A stretch of 17,913 bases of DNA from Spirochaetota bacterium (lineage in GTDB: Bacteria; Spirochaetota; Spirochaetia; Treponematales; Breznakiellaceae), in assembly GCA_023406985.1 (NCBI GenBank), contig JAEXTK010000262.1:1-17913 (forward strand), read 5' to 3'. Positions 1-6,883 of the stretch are shown piece by piece. The position numbers and the translations under genes are program-made. Position 1 is the first letter of the stretch. Each line of letters starts with the position of its first letter. The notes beneath the pieces are model-generated. The model had not been told where the DNA came from. It saw only the letters and a list, made by a program, of their open reading frames with translations, and ran no database searches.

Positions 1-39
1 TTTTCCCCACCCCTTCAGGACGCCCACATGGATTCCGCC

Positions 40-59
40 GCGCGGCCGAACGGCCGCGC
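40..59. other. GC-rich stem-loop near left edge
   Basis: Positions 40-48 and 51-59 are perfect inverted complements (nine C/G-only pairs) around the AA at 49-50. The innermost G48-C51 pair probably opens to give a GAAC tetraloop. No U-tract follows on either strand, so it is not a canonical terminator. It may end a gene lying outside the window. Confidence 0.35.
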
Positions 60-119
60 CTCGATCTATACTTATCGGAACCCGGCGCGTAGCGTCGTAT
101 GTGCGCGCACAGCAACGGC

Positions 120-149
120 GCAGAAGCGCGTCAAATGCCGCGCTTCTGC
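120..149. other. Perfect 11-bp inverted repeat with 8-nt loop
   Basis: The arms 120-130 and 139-149 are exact reverse complements (GCAGAAGCGCG paired with CGCGCTTCTGC) around an 8-nt loop at 131-138. A separate 10-bp palindrome, GTGCGCGCAC, lies just upstream at 101-110. The hairpin sits 46-76 nt before the first gene and has no T-run on either side. It could be a terminator-like end for an upstream gene, a protein-binding site or a leader structure, and the sequence does not decide between these. Confidence 0.45.
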
Positions 150-167
150 ATTGCCATGGACGGCATA

Positions 168-197
168 TTGACCTGGCCCGCGCCTCCGGAGTATTTT
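168..197 (+). promoter_or_regulatory. Candidate sigma70 promoter for the deacetylase gene
   Basis: TTGACC at 168-173 (5 of 6 to the -35 consensus) is followed after 18 nt by TATTTT at 192-197 (4 of 6 to the -10 consensus). Transcription would start near 204-205, exactly at an in-frame GTG codon (205-207). That fits the no-leader layout seen at other genes of this window. The competing reading is a TTG start at 196 with GGAG at 188-191 as a close Shine-Dalgarno sequence. Confidence 0.35.
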
Positions 198-1458
198 GAG
201 GGCAGTGAAGGCGAGAAGCGAGGGACCGAAGAACGCGCGGAAGCGCGCTCCGCGTAAGCGGGGCGCGGGGCGCCGGCCGACGAGAGAGGACGGCGCGCAG
301 GCTGCGGCCCTCGTGGGCGCCCTCGTTTGCGGCGCGGTGGTCATCGCGACCGCGATCGTCGTCATTTCGGCCCCCCGAAACGTTTCCGAACCCTCAAGGC
401 AATCGGTCGCTCAGGAATCGGCCACTCCCCTGGAATCGAAGGCAGCGGGAGAACGAAGGCCGCCGGAAGCGGCGCCAATTTCGGTCACGGAGTCGACGCG
501 GACGCCGGCTTCAGCGGCGCCGGCGGAACGATCCGCGCCGGAGCCGCGCGCGGCGGATGCGCCGCTGGTGGCTCCCGCTCCGGAACCCATGGCGGGAACT
601 CCCGTAGCCGCGGCTCCGGTTGCGGCGCCTCCGAAGACGGTTGAGGGGAAGCCGGCGCCGACGGCGAAGCCGCGGAAAGAGCCGGGTCCCGCTCCGCGGA
701 AGGAGCCGGTCGCGGCCGCCCCGCTCCGGCCGAAGGCTCCCGTCGAGCGGCCCCGGCCGCGCCGCAAGGGGCAGGTGGCCTTCGTCATCGATGACGCGGG
801 GAACAATCTCCGCGAGCTGGAGCCGTTCCTGGCCTTGGATTGGCCGCTCACCATCGCCGTGTTGCCGGGTTTGCCGCATTCGGCGGAAGCGGCGCGGCGG
901 GCGCGGGCGGCGGGGAAAGAAGTGATCCTCCACCAGCCGATGGAGGCCCTGGGGGGCCAGTATCCGGGACCGGGGGCCCTGGAAGAGGGGATGGACGCCG
1001 CGACCATCCGCGCCGTACTGGCGAAGAACGTCGCGGAGATCGGCCCCATCGTGGGCATGAACAATCACCAAGGATCCAAAACGACCGAAGACCGGAAGAT
1101 GATGGAGACGGTACTCGCATTCTGCCGCGACAACGGTCTATACTATCTTGATTCAAGGACTACCGCCGATACCGTGGTCCCTGCCGTGGCGGCAGGGATG
1201 GGAATCCGCATCCGGGAGCGCGACGTGTTCGTAGACAACATCCAGGAAAAGGCGGCGATGATCCGCTTCGTGCAAGAAGGCCTCCAGAAGGCCGAGAAGA
1301 AAGGCGCGGCCGTCATGATCGGCCACGCCTGGTCGTCCGAACTCGCCGATACCCTCCGGGAATTGTACCCGGAACTCGTAGAGCAGGGATTCTCCCTTTC
1401 GACCATTTCGCGCATCATGATGGGAACGTGGGACGAAGATGAGGGTCTTGGGGATTGA
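196..1458 (+). CDS. Divergent polysaccharide deacetylase family protein (YibQ-like)
   Basis: This is a 420-residue protein. It has a basic cytoplasmic tail (1-34), one transmembrane segment (about 35-58), a long Pro/Ala-rich linker (59-190) and a C-terminal domain (192-408) with the marks of the divergent polysaccharide deacetylase family (PF04748). Those marks are FVIDDAG (Asp199-Asp200), HQPME (His246), GMNNHQGS (287-294), LDSRTTADT (318-326) and IGHAW (375-379). The layout implies an inner-membrane anchor displaying a catalytic-type NodB-like domain in the periplasm. The substrate of this family is poorly established, and a peptidoglycan or glycan role is inference. The linker is unusually long. 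The start is uncertain: TTG at 196 with a close GGAG, or GTG at 205 read from a leaderless message. Its last 20 nt overlap tsaD, so the two are probably co-transcribed. Confidence 0.85.
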   Translation: MRAVKARSEGPKNARKRAPRKRGAGRRPTREDGAQAAALVGALVCGAVVIATAIVVISAPRNVSEPSRQSVAQESATPLESKAAGERRPPEAAPISVTESTRTPASAAPAERSAPEPRAADAPLVAPAPEPMAGTPVAAAPVAAPPKTVEGKPAPTAKPRKEPGPAPRKEPVAAAPLRPKAPVERPRPRRKGQVAFVIDDAGNNLRELEPFLALDWPLTIAVLPGLPHSAEAARRARAAGKEVILHQPMEALGGQYPGPGALEEGMDAATIRAVLAKNVAEIGPIVGMNNHQGSKTTEDRKMMETVLAFCRDNGLYYLDSRTTADTVVPAVAAGMGIRIRERDVFVDNIQEKAAMIRFVQEGLQKAEKKGAAVMIGHAWSSELADTLRELYPELVEQGFSLSTISRIMMGTWDEDEGLGD

Positions 1459-2467
1459 GTCGTCCTGCGACGAGTGCGCCGCCGCCATCGTCGAAGACGG
1501 AAAACGCATCCTTTCCAACGTAGTCGCCACGCAGATTCCCTTCCACGCCGTCTACGACGGCGTGGTGCCGGAGATCGCGAGCCGCAAGCATACGGAATGG
1601 ATCAGCGCGGTGGTGAAACAGGCGCTCGCGGAGGCCGGCCTCGGCAGCGACGGGGTGGACGCGGTGGCGGCGACTTCGCGGCCGGGGCTCCTCGGCTCGC
1701 TCCTCGTGGGGCTCAGCTTCGGCAAGGCGTTCGCGTGGTCGCGCGGGCTGCCCTTCATCGCGGTGAACCACATGCTCGCCCACCTGTACGCCCCGCGCCT
1801 TTCCGAAGAGGTGGACTACCCCTTCCTCGGCCTCCTCGTCTCCGGCGGGCACAGCATCATCTGCCGGGTGGACGGCTTCGACGACATCACGGTGCTCGGC
1901 ACCACGATCGACGACGCGGTGGGCGAAGCCTTCGACAAGGTGTCCAAGCATTACGGCTTCGGGTACCCGGGCGGGGCCTACATCGACCGCCTCGCGAAGA
2001 ACGGCGATAGCGGCGCCTTCAAATTCCCCCTCCCCAACCTCCACAAGGGAGAGCATCGGTACGACGTCTCCTATTCGGGGCTCAAGACGGCTGCCGTGAA
2101 CCAGCTGGAACAGTTCCGGAAGAGGGGGTCCCCCGCGGATCCCGAGGAGAAGCGCTCCGCGGACATCGCCGCTTCCTTCCAGAAGACGGCCGTCGACATC
2201 CTGCTCCGGAGCCTCTTCCGGGCGGCGGAGGATACGGGTTTGACCACGGTGGTGGCCGGCGGCGGCGTGGCCGCCAACTCCTACCTCCGCGCGAGCCTCG
2301 CCGGCCACACGGAATTGCGGTGCCTGTTTCCCCCGCTGGACCTATGCGGCGACAACGGCGCCATGATCGCGGGCATCGGCTACCGGTACCTCGCGCGCGG
2401 GGACCGTTCCGGCCTGGACGAGACCGCGTCCGCCCGCGTGGACGGCTTCAAACGCCGGTATCCGTAG
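1439..2467 (+). CDS. tsaD: tRNA N6-adenosine threonylcarbamoyltransferase
   Basis: TsaD transfers the threonylcarbamoyl group from TC-AMP to A37 of ANN-reading tRNAs, acting in the cytoplasm with TsaB and TsaE. The 342 residues match the family's usual length. They contain the opening GIESSCDE, the metal-binding HMLAH at 111-115 (His111, His115), VSGGHS (134-139), the TIDDAVGEAFDK segment (156-167), GGGVAAN (274-280) and CGDNGAMIA (303-311, Asp305), all typical of the ASKHA-fold enzyme. The ATG lies inside the 3' end of the deacetylase gene (20-nt overlap), implying translational coupling. Its 3' end in turn overlaps the convergent ATPase gene by 20 nt. No tsaB or tsaE is seen in this window. 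Confidence 0.97.
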   Translation: MRVLGIESSCDECAAAIVEDGKRILSNVVATQIPFHAVYDGVVPEIASRKHTEWISAVVKQALAEAGLGSDGVDAVAATSRPGLLGSLLVGLSFGKAFAWSRGLPFIAVNHMLAHLYAPRLSEEVDYPFLGLLVSGGHSIICRVDGFDDITVLGTTIDDAVGEAFDKVSKHYGFGYPGGAYIDRLAKNGDSGAFKFPLPNLHKGEHRYDVSYSGLKTAAVNQLEQFRKRGSPADPEEKRSADIAASFQKTAVDILLRSLFRAAEDTGLTTVVAGGGVAANSYLRASLAGHTELRCLFPPLDLCGDNGAMIAGIGYRYLARGDRSGLDETASARVDGFKRRYP

Positions 2468-3476
2468 GGCCTTCGTCCTCGGGCTCCAACCCGCCCGAGG
2501 TGACCGCGAGGCCCTCTTCCGCCACCGCCACGAGATCCTCGTTGTCCTGATAGAGCCGGGGCGCGGCGGGCGTGGGCGTTTCCGCGATCCGGCGCGCGAT
2601 GGCGCGGACCGTCGTGGCGTACGCCGAGGCCGGACGGGCCAAGAGCACCGGTTTCCGTTCCACGACGGACCGCGGGACGGCGTCGTCGCGGGGGATGAAG
2701 CCGATATACTCCATGGCGATGCCGAGGTTCCGCGAGGAGATGTCGCGGAGGCGCGCCCCCACCGCGAGGTCCCGGTTCGATTTCCCCATGTTGAGCACCA
2801 CCCGGGGATAAATCGATCCGAGTCCGGCGATCGCCGCGGGCGCGGTGGCCGGGAAGGCCTGCGCGAGGCGGTTCTGGAGCGCGGGGAAGGAATCGCCCGA
2901 ACCTTCGAGCTTCTTGGAGGCGAATTCCACGATCATCCTCCGCTCGTCGCTCTTGGCGGGGAAGGAGCGGAAGAGGGCGCGGAAGAGGGTGGTTTTGAGG
3001 AAAGAATAGGCGTTGAGGACCGCGGTGACCTCGGGCACGGTGACGACGATACCCGAGGCGGAACTCAGGAAGAAGTCCACGGTGTTGTAGGACGAGCCCG
3101 CGCCGAGGTCCATGAGCACGTAGTCGGCGGGCAGCAGCGTGAGTCCGCGGAGGATCTTCCGCTTCATGAAGAACTCCAGGTTCGCCGTTCCGGGCAGCAA
3201 GGTGTCGCCGGGGATGAAGTAGAGGCGGGGAATCTCGGTCTCCATCACGAGCGACTCCACGCTCGATTCGGTGCGGTACACGAGGCCGCCGATGCCCGCG
3301 TGGCGGTTCTTGATCCCGAGGAGGGTATGCAGGGTCGCGCCGCCGAGGTCCAGGTCCACGAGGACCGTGGTCTTGCCGAGTTCCGCGAGCGCGATGGCGA
3401 GGTTGGCGGCCAGTACGCTTTTTCCGACGCCGCCCTTGCCGGAAGCTACCGGCAGCATGATACTCATGGAAGCCAT
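2448..3476 (-). CDS. MinD/ParA/FlhG-family P-loop ATPase
   Basis: This is a 342-residue SIMIBI-class ATPase. The deviant Walker A KGGVGKS (residues 14-20) carries the signature Lys14 needed for dimer-sandwich ATP hydrolysis. The A' box is DLDLGG (41-46) and a Walker B-like strand ends in VLMDLGAGSS (120-129). The DLGAGSS box and the overall length resemble FlhG/MinD-type proteins that place flagella or cell-division machinery. Nothing flagellar is adjacent, so the cargo is unknown. A Ser/Pro/acidic C-terminal tail takes the place of an obvious MinD amphipathic membrane helix. I chose the ATG at 3476 because a strong GGAGAGGAG sits 7 nt upstream; a start 9 codons earlier lacks this. The gene is divergent from rpmB and overlaps tsaD tail to tail. 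Confidence 0.88.
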   Translation of the reverse strand: MASMSIMLPVASGKGGVGKSVLAANLAIALAELGKTTVLVDLDLGGATLHTLLGIKNRHAGIGGLVYRTESSVESLVMETEIPRLYFIPGDTLLPGTANLEFFMKRKILRGLTLLPADYVLMDLGAGSSYNTVDFFLSSASGIVVTVPEVTAVLNAYSFLKTTLFRALFRSFPAKSDERRMIVEFASKKLEGSGDSFPALQNRLAQAFPATAPAAIAGLGSIYPRVVLNMGKSNRDLAVGARLRDISSRNLGIAMEYIGFIPRDDAVPRSVVERKPVLLARPASAYATTVRAIARRIAETPTPAAPRLYQDNEDLVAVAEEGLAVTSGGLEPEDEGPTDTGV

Positions 3477-3547
3477 TATGGGGCTCCTCTCCGTCCTCGG
3501 CAAGCGCGAAACGCGGCCGGGAAGGGCTCCCGGGCCGCCGGCGGGGC

Positions 3548-3576
3548 TTTACACGCCTCGATCCATCCGCTATTAT
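3548..3576 (+). promoter_or_regulatory. Sigma70-type promoter of rpmB
   Basis: TTTACA at 3548-3553, then exactly 17 nt, then TATTAT at 3571-3576. Each hexamer matches the consensus at 5 of 6 positions. Predicted initiation near 3583 leaves a leader of about 39 nt carrying AAAGGAAGG before the ATG. This is the best-formed leadered promoter in the window. The opposite strand reads CATAAT over 3572-3577, so the divergent ATPase gene could share the melting region, but I see no good -35 for it. Confidence 0.65.
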
Positions 3577-3621
3577 GTCCCGTACTTCTCTTGTACGATA
3601 AATCCGAAAGGAAGGTTTTTT

Positions 3622-3813
3622 ATGTCACGGACTTGCGATATCTGCGGAAAGCACACGATCACCGGCAATAAGATCAGCCATGCGAAGAACCATTCGCGCC
3701 GGACATGGAAGCCGAACCTCGTCAAGGTGAAGACCGAGGTCCAGGGATCCACCTTCACCGTGAAGATCTGCACCCGCTGCCTCAAGAGCGACTACGTCAC
3801 CAAGAAAGTCTAA
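3622..3813 (+). CDS. rpmB: 50S ribosomal protein L28
   Basis: This is a 63-residue protein of the L28 family, a small component of the large ribosomal subunit. It has the zinc-binding (C+) form: CDIC at residues 5-8 and CTRC at 50-53 give four cysteines. Between them lies the conserved stretch around GNKISHAKNHSRRTWKPNL (15-33), which contacts 23S rRNA. The start at 3622 is fixed by GAAAGGAAGG 6 nt upstream and by the family's normal N-terminus. It is a single-gene unit, with its own promoter in front and an intrinsic terminator 38 nt behind. L33 (rpmG), often beside it in other bacteria, is not here. Confidence 0.97.
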   Translation: MSRTCDICGKHTITGNKISHAKNHSRRTWKPNLVKVKTEVQGSTFTVKICTRCLKSDYVTKKV

Positions 3814-3851
3814 GTTTCGCTCCCTTCCCTCCGGAAGGTAGAAGGCCGATG

Positions 3852-3881
3852 AAAACCCGCCGATGAGGCGGGTTTTTTTTT
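3852..3881 (+). terminator. Intrinsic terminator after rpmB, possibly bidirectional
   Basis: A stem of AAAACCCGCC (3852-3861) with GGCGGGTTTT (3867-3876) around the loop GATGA is followed by an unbroken T-run from 3873 to 3881. The A-run on the left arm gives a short U-run on the other strand. The hairpin therefore can also end transcription of the convergent DUF454 gene, whose stop codon lies 5 nt away at 3886. Confidence 0.92.
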
Positions 3882-3885
3882 CGCT

Positions 3886-4287
3886 CTACGCCGAGGCGGG
3901 CGTCCGGTCCGCTTCCGCCGCAGCCTCGGGCTTCCAGGTCTTCAGCAGGAGGAGGTGCGCGCTCACCGCCGCCGCGATGAGGACGAGGATGGCGCCCACG
4001 ATGAGGTTCCCGATGAGGAAAGCGCTCAGGAGGATGGAGGTCCAAAGGGTAGAGAGGGCCACGATCTTGGTCCGTCTCGTGACGGATCGATGCTCCGTGT
4101 ACAGCCGGATGCGCGGACCGAGCCATTTGTGGTTGAGGATCCAACTATGGAGGCGCGGGGAGCTCTTCGCGAAGCAGTACGTAGAAAAGAGCAGGAAGCA
4201 GGTGGTGGGGAGCAGGGGGAGGAAGATCCCCAGGATACCGAGGCCAAGAGAAAGAATCCCCGCGGCTACGAGGAGGTGCCTTTTCAT
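3886..4287 (-). CDS. YbaN/DUF454 family inner-membrane protein
   Basis: This is a 133-residue membrane protein. An N-terminal hydrophobic region (about 4-40) contains the family hallmark GILGIFLPLLPTTCFLL and the following YCFAKSSPRLHSWI. A basic loop (52-75) leads to a second hydrophobic hairpin (about 77-115) and a short acidic tail. This is the pattern of the YbaN/DUF454 family (PF04304), whose molecular function is not known. AAAGGAGA precedes the ATG. The ATG overlaps the stop of the upstream metallo-hydrolase gene by 4 nt (ATGA), so the two are translationally coupled and may serve one process, which I cannot name. Confidence 0.85.
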   Translation of the reverse strand: MKRHLLVAAGILSLGLGILGIFLPLLPTTCFLLFSTYCFAKSSPRLHSWILNHKWLGPRIRLYTEHRSVTRRTKIVALSTLWTSILLSAFLIGNLIVGAILVLIAAAVSAHLLLLKTWKPEAAAEADRTPASA

Positions 4288-5087
4288 GTCGTCTCCTTTT
4301 GTGTCAACGCGACGCTGAGTCCGTCATAGGCCGGAGCGACCGTCGGGGCGGACCTGTCGGTACAATATACCGCTATTTCCCTATGCGCGTGTTCATGGCA
4401 GAGGTGCGTGAGCAGGGCGCGCCGCGGAGCGAGGCCGCGGATGAGGTCGAGGGCTTCCGCGAAGGAATAGTGCGTCTCGTGTCTCCGCTCCCTGAGGGCG
4501 CCCACCACGAGGAGGTCGAGGCCGCCGAGGCGGGAGAGAACCGCGGGTTCGATGCGGCTCACGTCGGTGAGGTAGGCGGCGCGGACGGCGCCCTCCGTGA
4601 AGAGCCAGCCCAGGATGTCGAGCCGGCCGTGCTTGGCGGGCAGGGGGGCGGCGACGAGGCCGCCGGCCGCCGCGGTCTCCCGCTCTCCGATCACCCGCAG
4701 GTCGAAGCGGGGCTTCCCGCCGCCGAGTTGGCTTTCCCTGAACGCGTAGGCGAAGCGCTCGCGGACTTCGGCAATGGTGGGCTCGTTGCCGTAGACGGGC
4801 AGGCGCTCGGCGACGGTGAGGGGCCTGAGGTCGTCCATCCCGTGGATATGGTCCGCGTGCGCGTGGGTGAGCAGGAGCGCGTCCAGACGGTCGATGCCGG
4901 CGCGGAGGGCCTGGAGTCGGAATTCGGGGCCGGCGTCCACGAGCAGCCGTTCCCCTCCCGCGGCGGTCACGAGGAGGGAGGACCTCCACCGCGTGTCGCG
5001 CGGGTCATCCGAACGGCATACCGGGCAACGGCAGCCGATGACGGGAACTCCGTGCGAGGTGCCGGTGCCGAGGAAGGTGAGCTCCAT
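4284..5087 (-). CDS. PhnP-like metallo-beta-lactamase-fold hydrolase
   Basis: This is a 267-residue cytoplasmic MBL-fold enzyme. The zinc ligands visible are HAHADH (75-80), His153 in KHG, Asp175 in LTDVS and His228 in THLCHE. Near the N-terminus, GTGTSHGVP is followed by CRCPVC (Cys19, Cys21, Cys24). In PhnP this type of cluster, with a C-terminal His, holds a structural zinc. PhnP hydrolyses phosphoribosyl 1,2-cyclic phosphate, but no other phosphonate (phn) gene is present. Many bacteria carry PhnP-like paralogues of unknown substrate, so I do not assign phnP. I start it at 5087, where the conserved MELTFLGTGT begins, and not at the longer upstream reading. There is no Shine-Dalgarno; a promoter ends 7 nt before the ATG, suggesting a leaderless message. 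Confidence 0.88.
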   Translation of the reverse strand: MELTFLGTGTSHGVPVIGCRCPVCRSDDPRDTRWRSSLLVTAAGGERLLVDAGPEFRLQALRAGIDRLDALLLTHAHADHIHGMDDLRPLTVAERLPVYGNEPTIAEVRERFAYAFRESQLGGGKPRFDLRVIGERETAAAGGLVAAPLPAKHGRLDILGWLFTEGAVRAAYLTDVSRIEPAVLSRLGGLDLLVVGALRERRHETHYSFAEALDLIRGLAPRRALLTHLCHEHAHREIAVYCTDRSAPTVAPAYDGLSVALTQKETT

Positions 5088-5094
5088 GCGGCCG

Positions 5095-5123
5095 GTTCTA
5101 CCCGATCGGGGGCGGCTCGTCAA
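5095..5123 (-). promoter_or_regulatory. Promoter giving a leaderless message for the MBL hydrolase
   Basis: Read on the - strand, TTGACG (5118-5123) and TAGAAC (5095-5100) are separated by exactly 17 nt. The -10 ends 7 nt before the ATG at 5087, so transcription should begin at or within 1-2 nt of the AUG. No purine-rich Shine-Dalgarno lies in that 7-nt gap, which agrees with leaderless translation. Confidence 0.5.
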
Positions 5124-5153
5124 CCGGACGGCGGCGTCGCGGCTGCCGCGCGC

Positions 5154-5181
5154 TTGCGGACGGGCCCCTTTTCCGGATACT
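5154..5181 (+). promoter_or_regulatory. Candidate leaderless promoter of the hypothetical/kinase operon
   Basis: TTGCGG (5154-5159), a 16-nt spacer, then GATACT (5176-5181), with the ATG 8 nt later at 5190. The -35 is weak (4 of 6 or fewer). The spacing to the ATG and the lack of any Shine-Dalgarno copy the arrangement at the divergent MBL gene. Confidence 0.38.
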
Positions 5182-5189
5182 CTACGCCC

Positions 5190-5771
5190 ATGGCCGACCC
5201 CGAGCTCGTCCGAGTCCTGGACTACATCCTGAACCGCTGCGACGAAGCGGCGATCGACGCGGTCGCCGCCGCCGTCGTCCGCCGCAAGAAGGATTTGGCC
5301 CTCTTCGGCGCGACCGGCGTTCCCGATCCGACCGCCTGGGCGAAGAACGTCGCGCGACAGGCGAGCGTGGGCGCGGGCCTGGCCTCGGTGCGGGAAACCG
5401 TCCGCGACATGGCCGCCGCCATGCTCCGAAGGGAAGCCCCCGAACTCACCGACGGCCAAATCGACGAACTCCTGGCGGCCTGGGTGCCCGACGCGCCGGA
5501 GGAAGGCGGCTCCGCGCTGAGCGCCGACGTCGTCGCCTCCATGGTGGACCAGTTCGTCGCCTATTCTACCGGCACGATGCGGAAAGAGGACGAGGCCGCT
5601 CTCCGCGCGGAGCTCGGCGCGTGGCCCGAGCGGTACTGGAAGGTGTTTCCCGCGGTGGTTCGATCGGTAGTCACCGAATACCTTGAAGGACGGACGACGG
5701 GACGGGAGTACCGCGCCAAACTCCGCGCGGCGTTGGAACTGGGCAGGGAAAAGGGGGAGGATCGATCGTGA
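5190..5771 (+). CDS. Hypothetical helical cytoplasmic protein, coupled to histidine kinase
   Basis: I do not recognise this 193-residue protein. It is charged, Ala/Arg/Glu-rich and probably almost entirely alpha-helical, with no signal peptide or membrane span. A first helical block (1-85) is followed by an acidic Pro/Gly-rich hinge (about 98-109) and a second block (110-190). That second block contains an aromatic patch, WPERYWKVFP (145-154). The stop overlaps the GTG start of the next gene (GTGA), so it is produced with the PAS kinase and could be a partner or regulator of it. That is inference from position only. The ATG at 5190 has no Shine-Dalgarno but lies 8 nt after a -10-like GATACT. 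Codon usage matches that of its neighbours, and it covers a long frame unlikely to be spurious. Confidence 0.75.
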   Translation: MADPELVRVLDYILNRCDEAAIDAVAAAVVRRKKDLALFGATGVPDPTAWAKNVARQASVGAGLASVRETVRDMAAAMLRREAPELTDGQIDELLAAWVPDAPEEGGSALSADVVASMVDQFVAYSTGTMRKEDEAALRAELGAWPERYWKVFPAVVRSVVTEYLEGRTTGREYRAKLRAALELGREKGEDRS

Positions 5772-6883
5772 GGAAAGGGGTCATCGAAGCGCAACCCGAC
5801 ATCCTCGTCGATCCGGCCGCCGCGCAGGATGCCCCCTCGGCCGCCGCCCCGATCGATCTCGCCTTCTTCGCGGATTTTCCCGTCGCGGTTTTCGCCCTGA
5901 ACTCGGCGCGCGAGATCGTCTTCATGAACGACCGCTGCCGTTCCCTCCTGCTCCGCGAGCAGGACGAGCCGTACGGCCTCCGGCCGGGCGAGGCCTTTTC
6001 CTGCGTCCACGCCTCCGAGGCGCCGGGGGGCTGCGGCGCCTCGCGGCTCTGCCGTTTCTGCGGTATAGCGAAGAGCGCGGCGGCTTCCGCCATGGGCTTG
6101 GCCACGAGCGAGGAGTGCCGTTTCGAGCGGACGGCGGGGGACCGGATCGAACAGCTCGACCTGCTCGTGTGGTCCAAGCCCCTGGCCTTCGGCGGCCAGC
6201 GCTGCTTCCTGTTCACCGTGGTCGATATTTCTTCGGAAAAACGGCGGGAGATCTTCGAGCGCCTCTTCCTGCACGACCTCATGAACACCGCGACCGCGCT
6301 GTCCTCCCTCCTGCGCCTCCTCGATCCGGCCGAGGCGTCCTTCGACGAATACCTGGATCTGGCGCAGGGAGCGGCGGACCAGCTGACCGAGGAGATCCAG
6401 GCCCACCGCGCCCTCCGCGACGCGGAGCAGGGCCAGCTCGCCGTGGATCGGGAATACTTCTCCCTCGCCGATGCGGTCGCCGCCGTGACGCTCACCTACC
6501 GGCGCATCGCGGAAGCCCGGGGCATCGGCTTTGAGGAGGCCGCGTTCCCGCCCACGGCTATGAACAGCGATCAGGTATTGGTGAAGCGGGTGCTTGCGAA
6601 CCTGCTCAAGAACGCCATCGAGGCCTGTTCCCGCGGGGAACGCGTGACGCTGTCCTGTACCCAGGAAGCGGACGCGGTGGAAATCCGCGTCGCCAACCCG
6701 GCGGTCCTGAGCGAAGACGTCCTCGCGAACCTGTTCAAGCGGTCCTTCACTACGAAGGGTCGCGGCAGGGGCCTCGGAACCTACGCCGCGCGCCTCTTCG
6801 TGGAGGACTACCTGGGCGGAAGCATCCGCTGCGAGAGCGCCGAGGGGAAGGGCACCGTCTTCACGGTGCGCCTTCCCTGCTGA
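5768..6883 (+). CDS. Soluble PAS-domain sensor histidine kinase with Cys-rich loop
   Basis: This is a 371-residue kinase without membrane segments. After a low-complexity N-terminus, a PAS domain (about 30-155) holds a Cys/His-rich insert: Cys79-x-His81, then GGCG (Cys89), then Cys95-x-x-Cys98. A compact dimerisation helix with the presumed phospho-acceptor His169 in FLHDLMN follows. The HATPase domain (about 230-370) has an N box, NLLKNAIEA (278-286), and a G2 box, GRGRGLGTYA (331-340). The G1 box is degenerate (VANPAV, without DxGxG), as in several cytosolic kinases of this kind. The cysteines suggest binding of metal, an Fe-S cluster or a redox switch. No response regulator is adjacent. 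GTG at 5768 is chosen for the GGGGGAGGA upstream and the GTGA overlap with the preceding gene. Confidence 0.88.
   Translation: MRKGVIEAQPDILVDPAAAQDAPSAAAPIDLAFFADFPVAVFALNSAREIVFMNDRCRSLLLREQDEPYGLRPGEAFSCVHASEAPGGCGASRLCRFCGIAKSAAASAMGLATSEECRFERTAGDRIEQLDLLVWSKPLAFGGQRCFLFTVVDISSEKRREIFERLFLHDLMNTATALSSLLRLLDPAEASFDEYLDLAQGAADQLTEEIQAHRALRDAEQGQLAVDREYFSLADAVAAVTLTYRRIAEARGIGFEEAAFPPTAMNSDQVLVKRVLANLLKNAIEACSRGERVTLSCTQEADAVEIRVANPAVLSEDVLANLFKRSFTTKGRGRGLGTYAARLFVEDYLGGSIRCESAEGKGTVFTVRLPC

Noticed and set aside
4299..5771. 490-codon open frame on the + strand spanning the MBL gene and the hypothetical gene
   Set aside because: Its first two thirds are antisense to the clear MBL-fold gene and have biased, low-complexity composition. 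Only the part from 5190 reads as a real protein, so I start the gene there.
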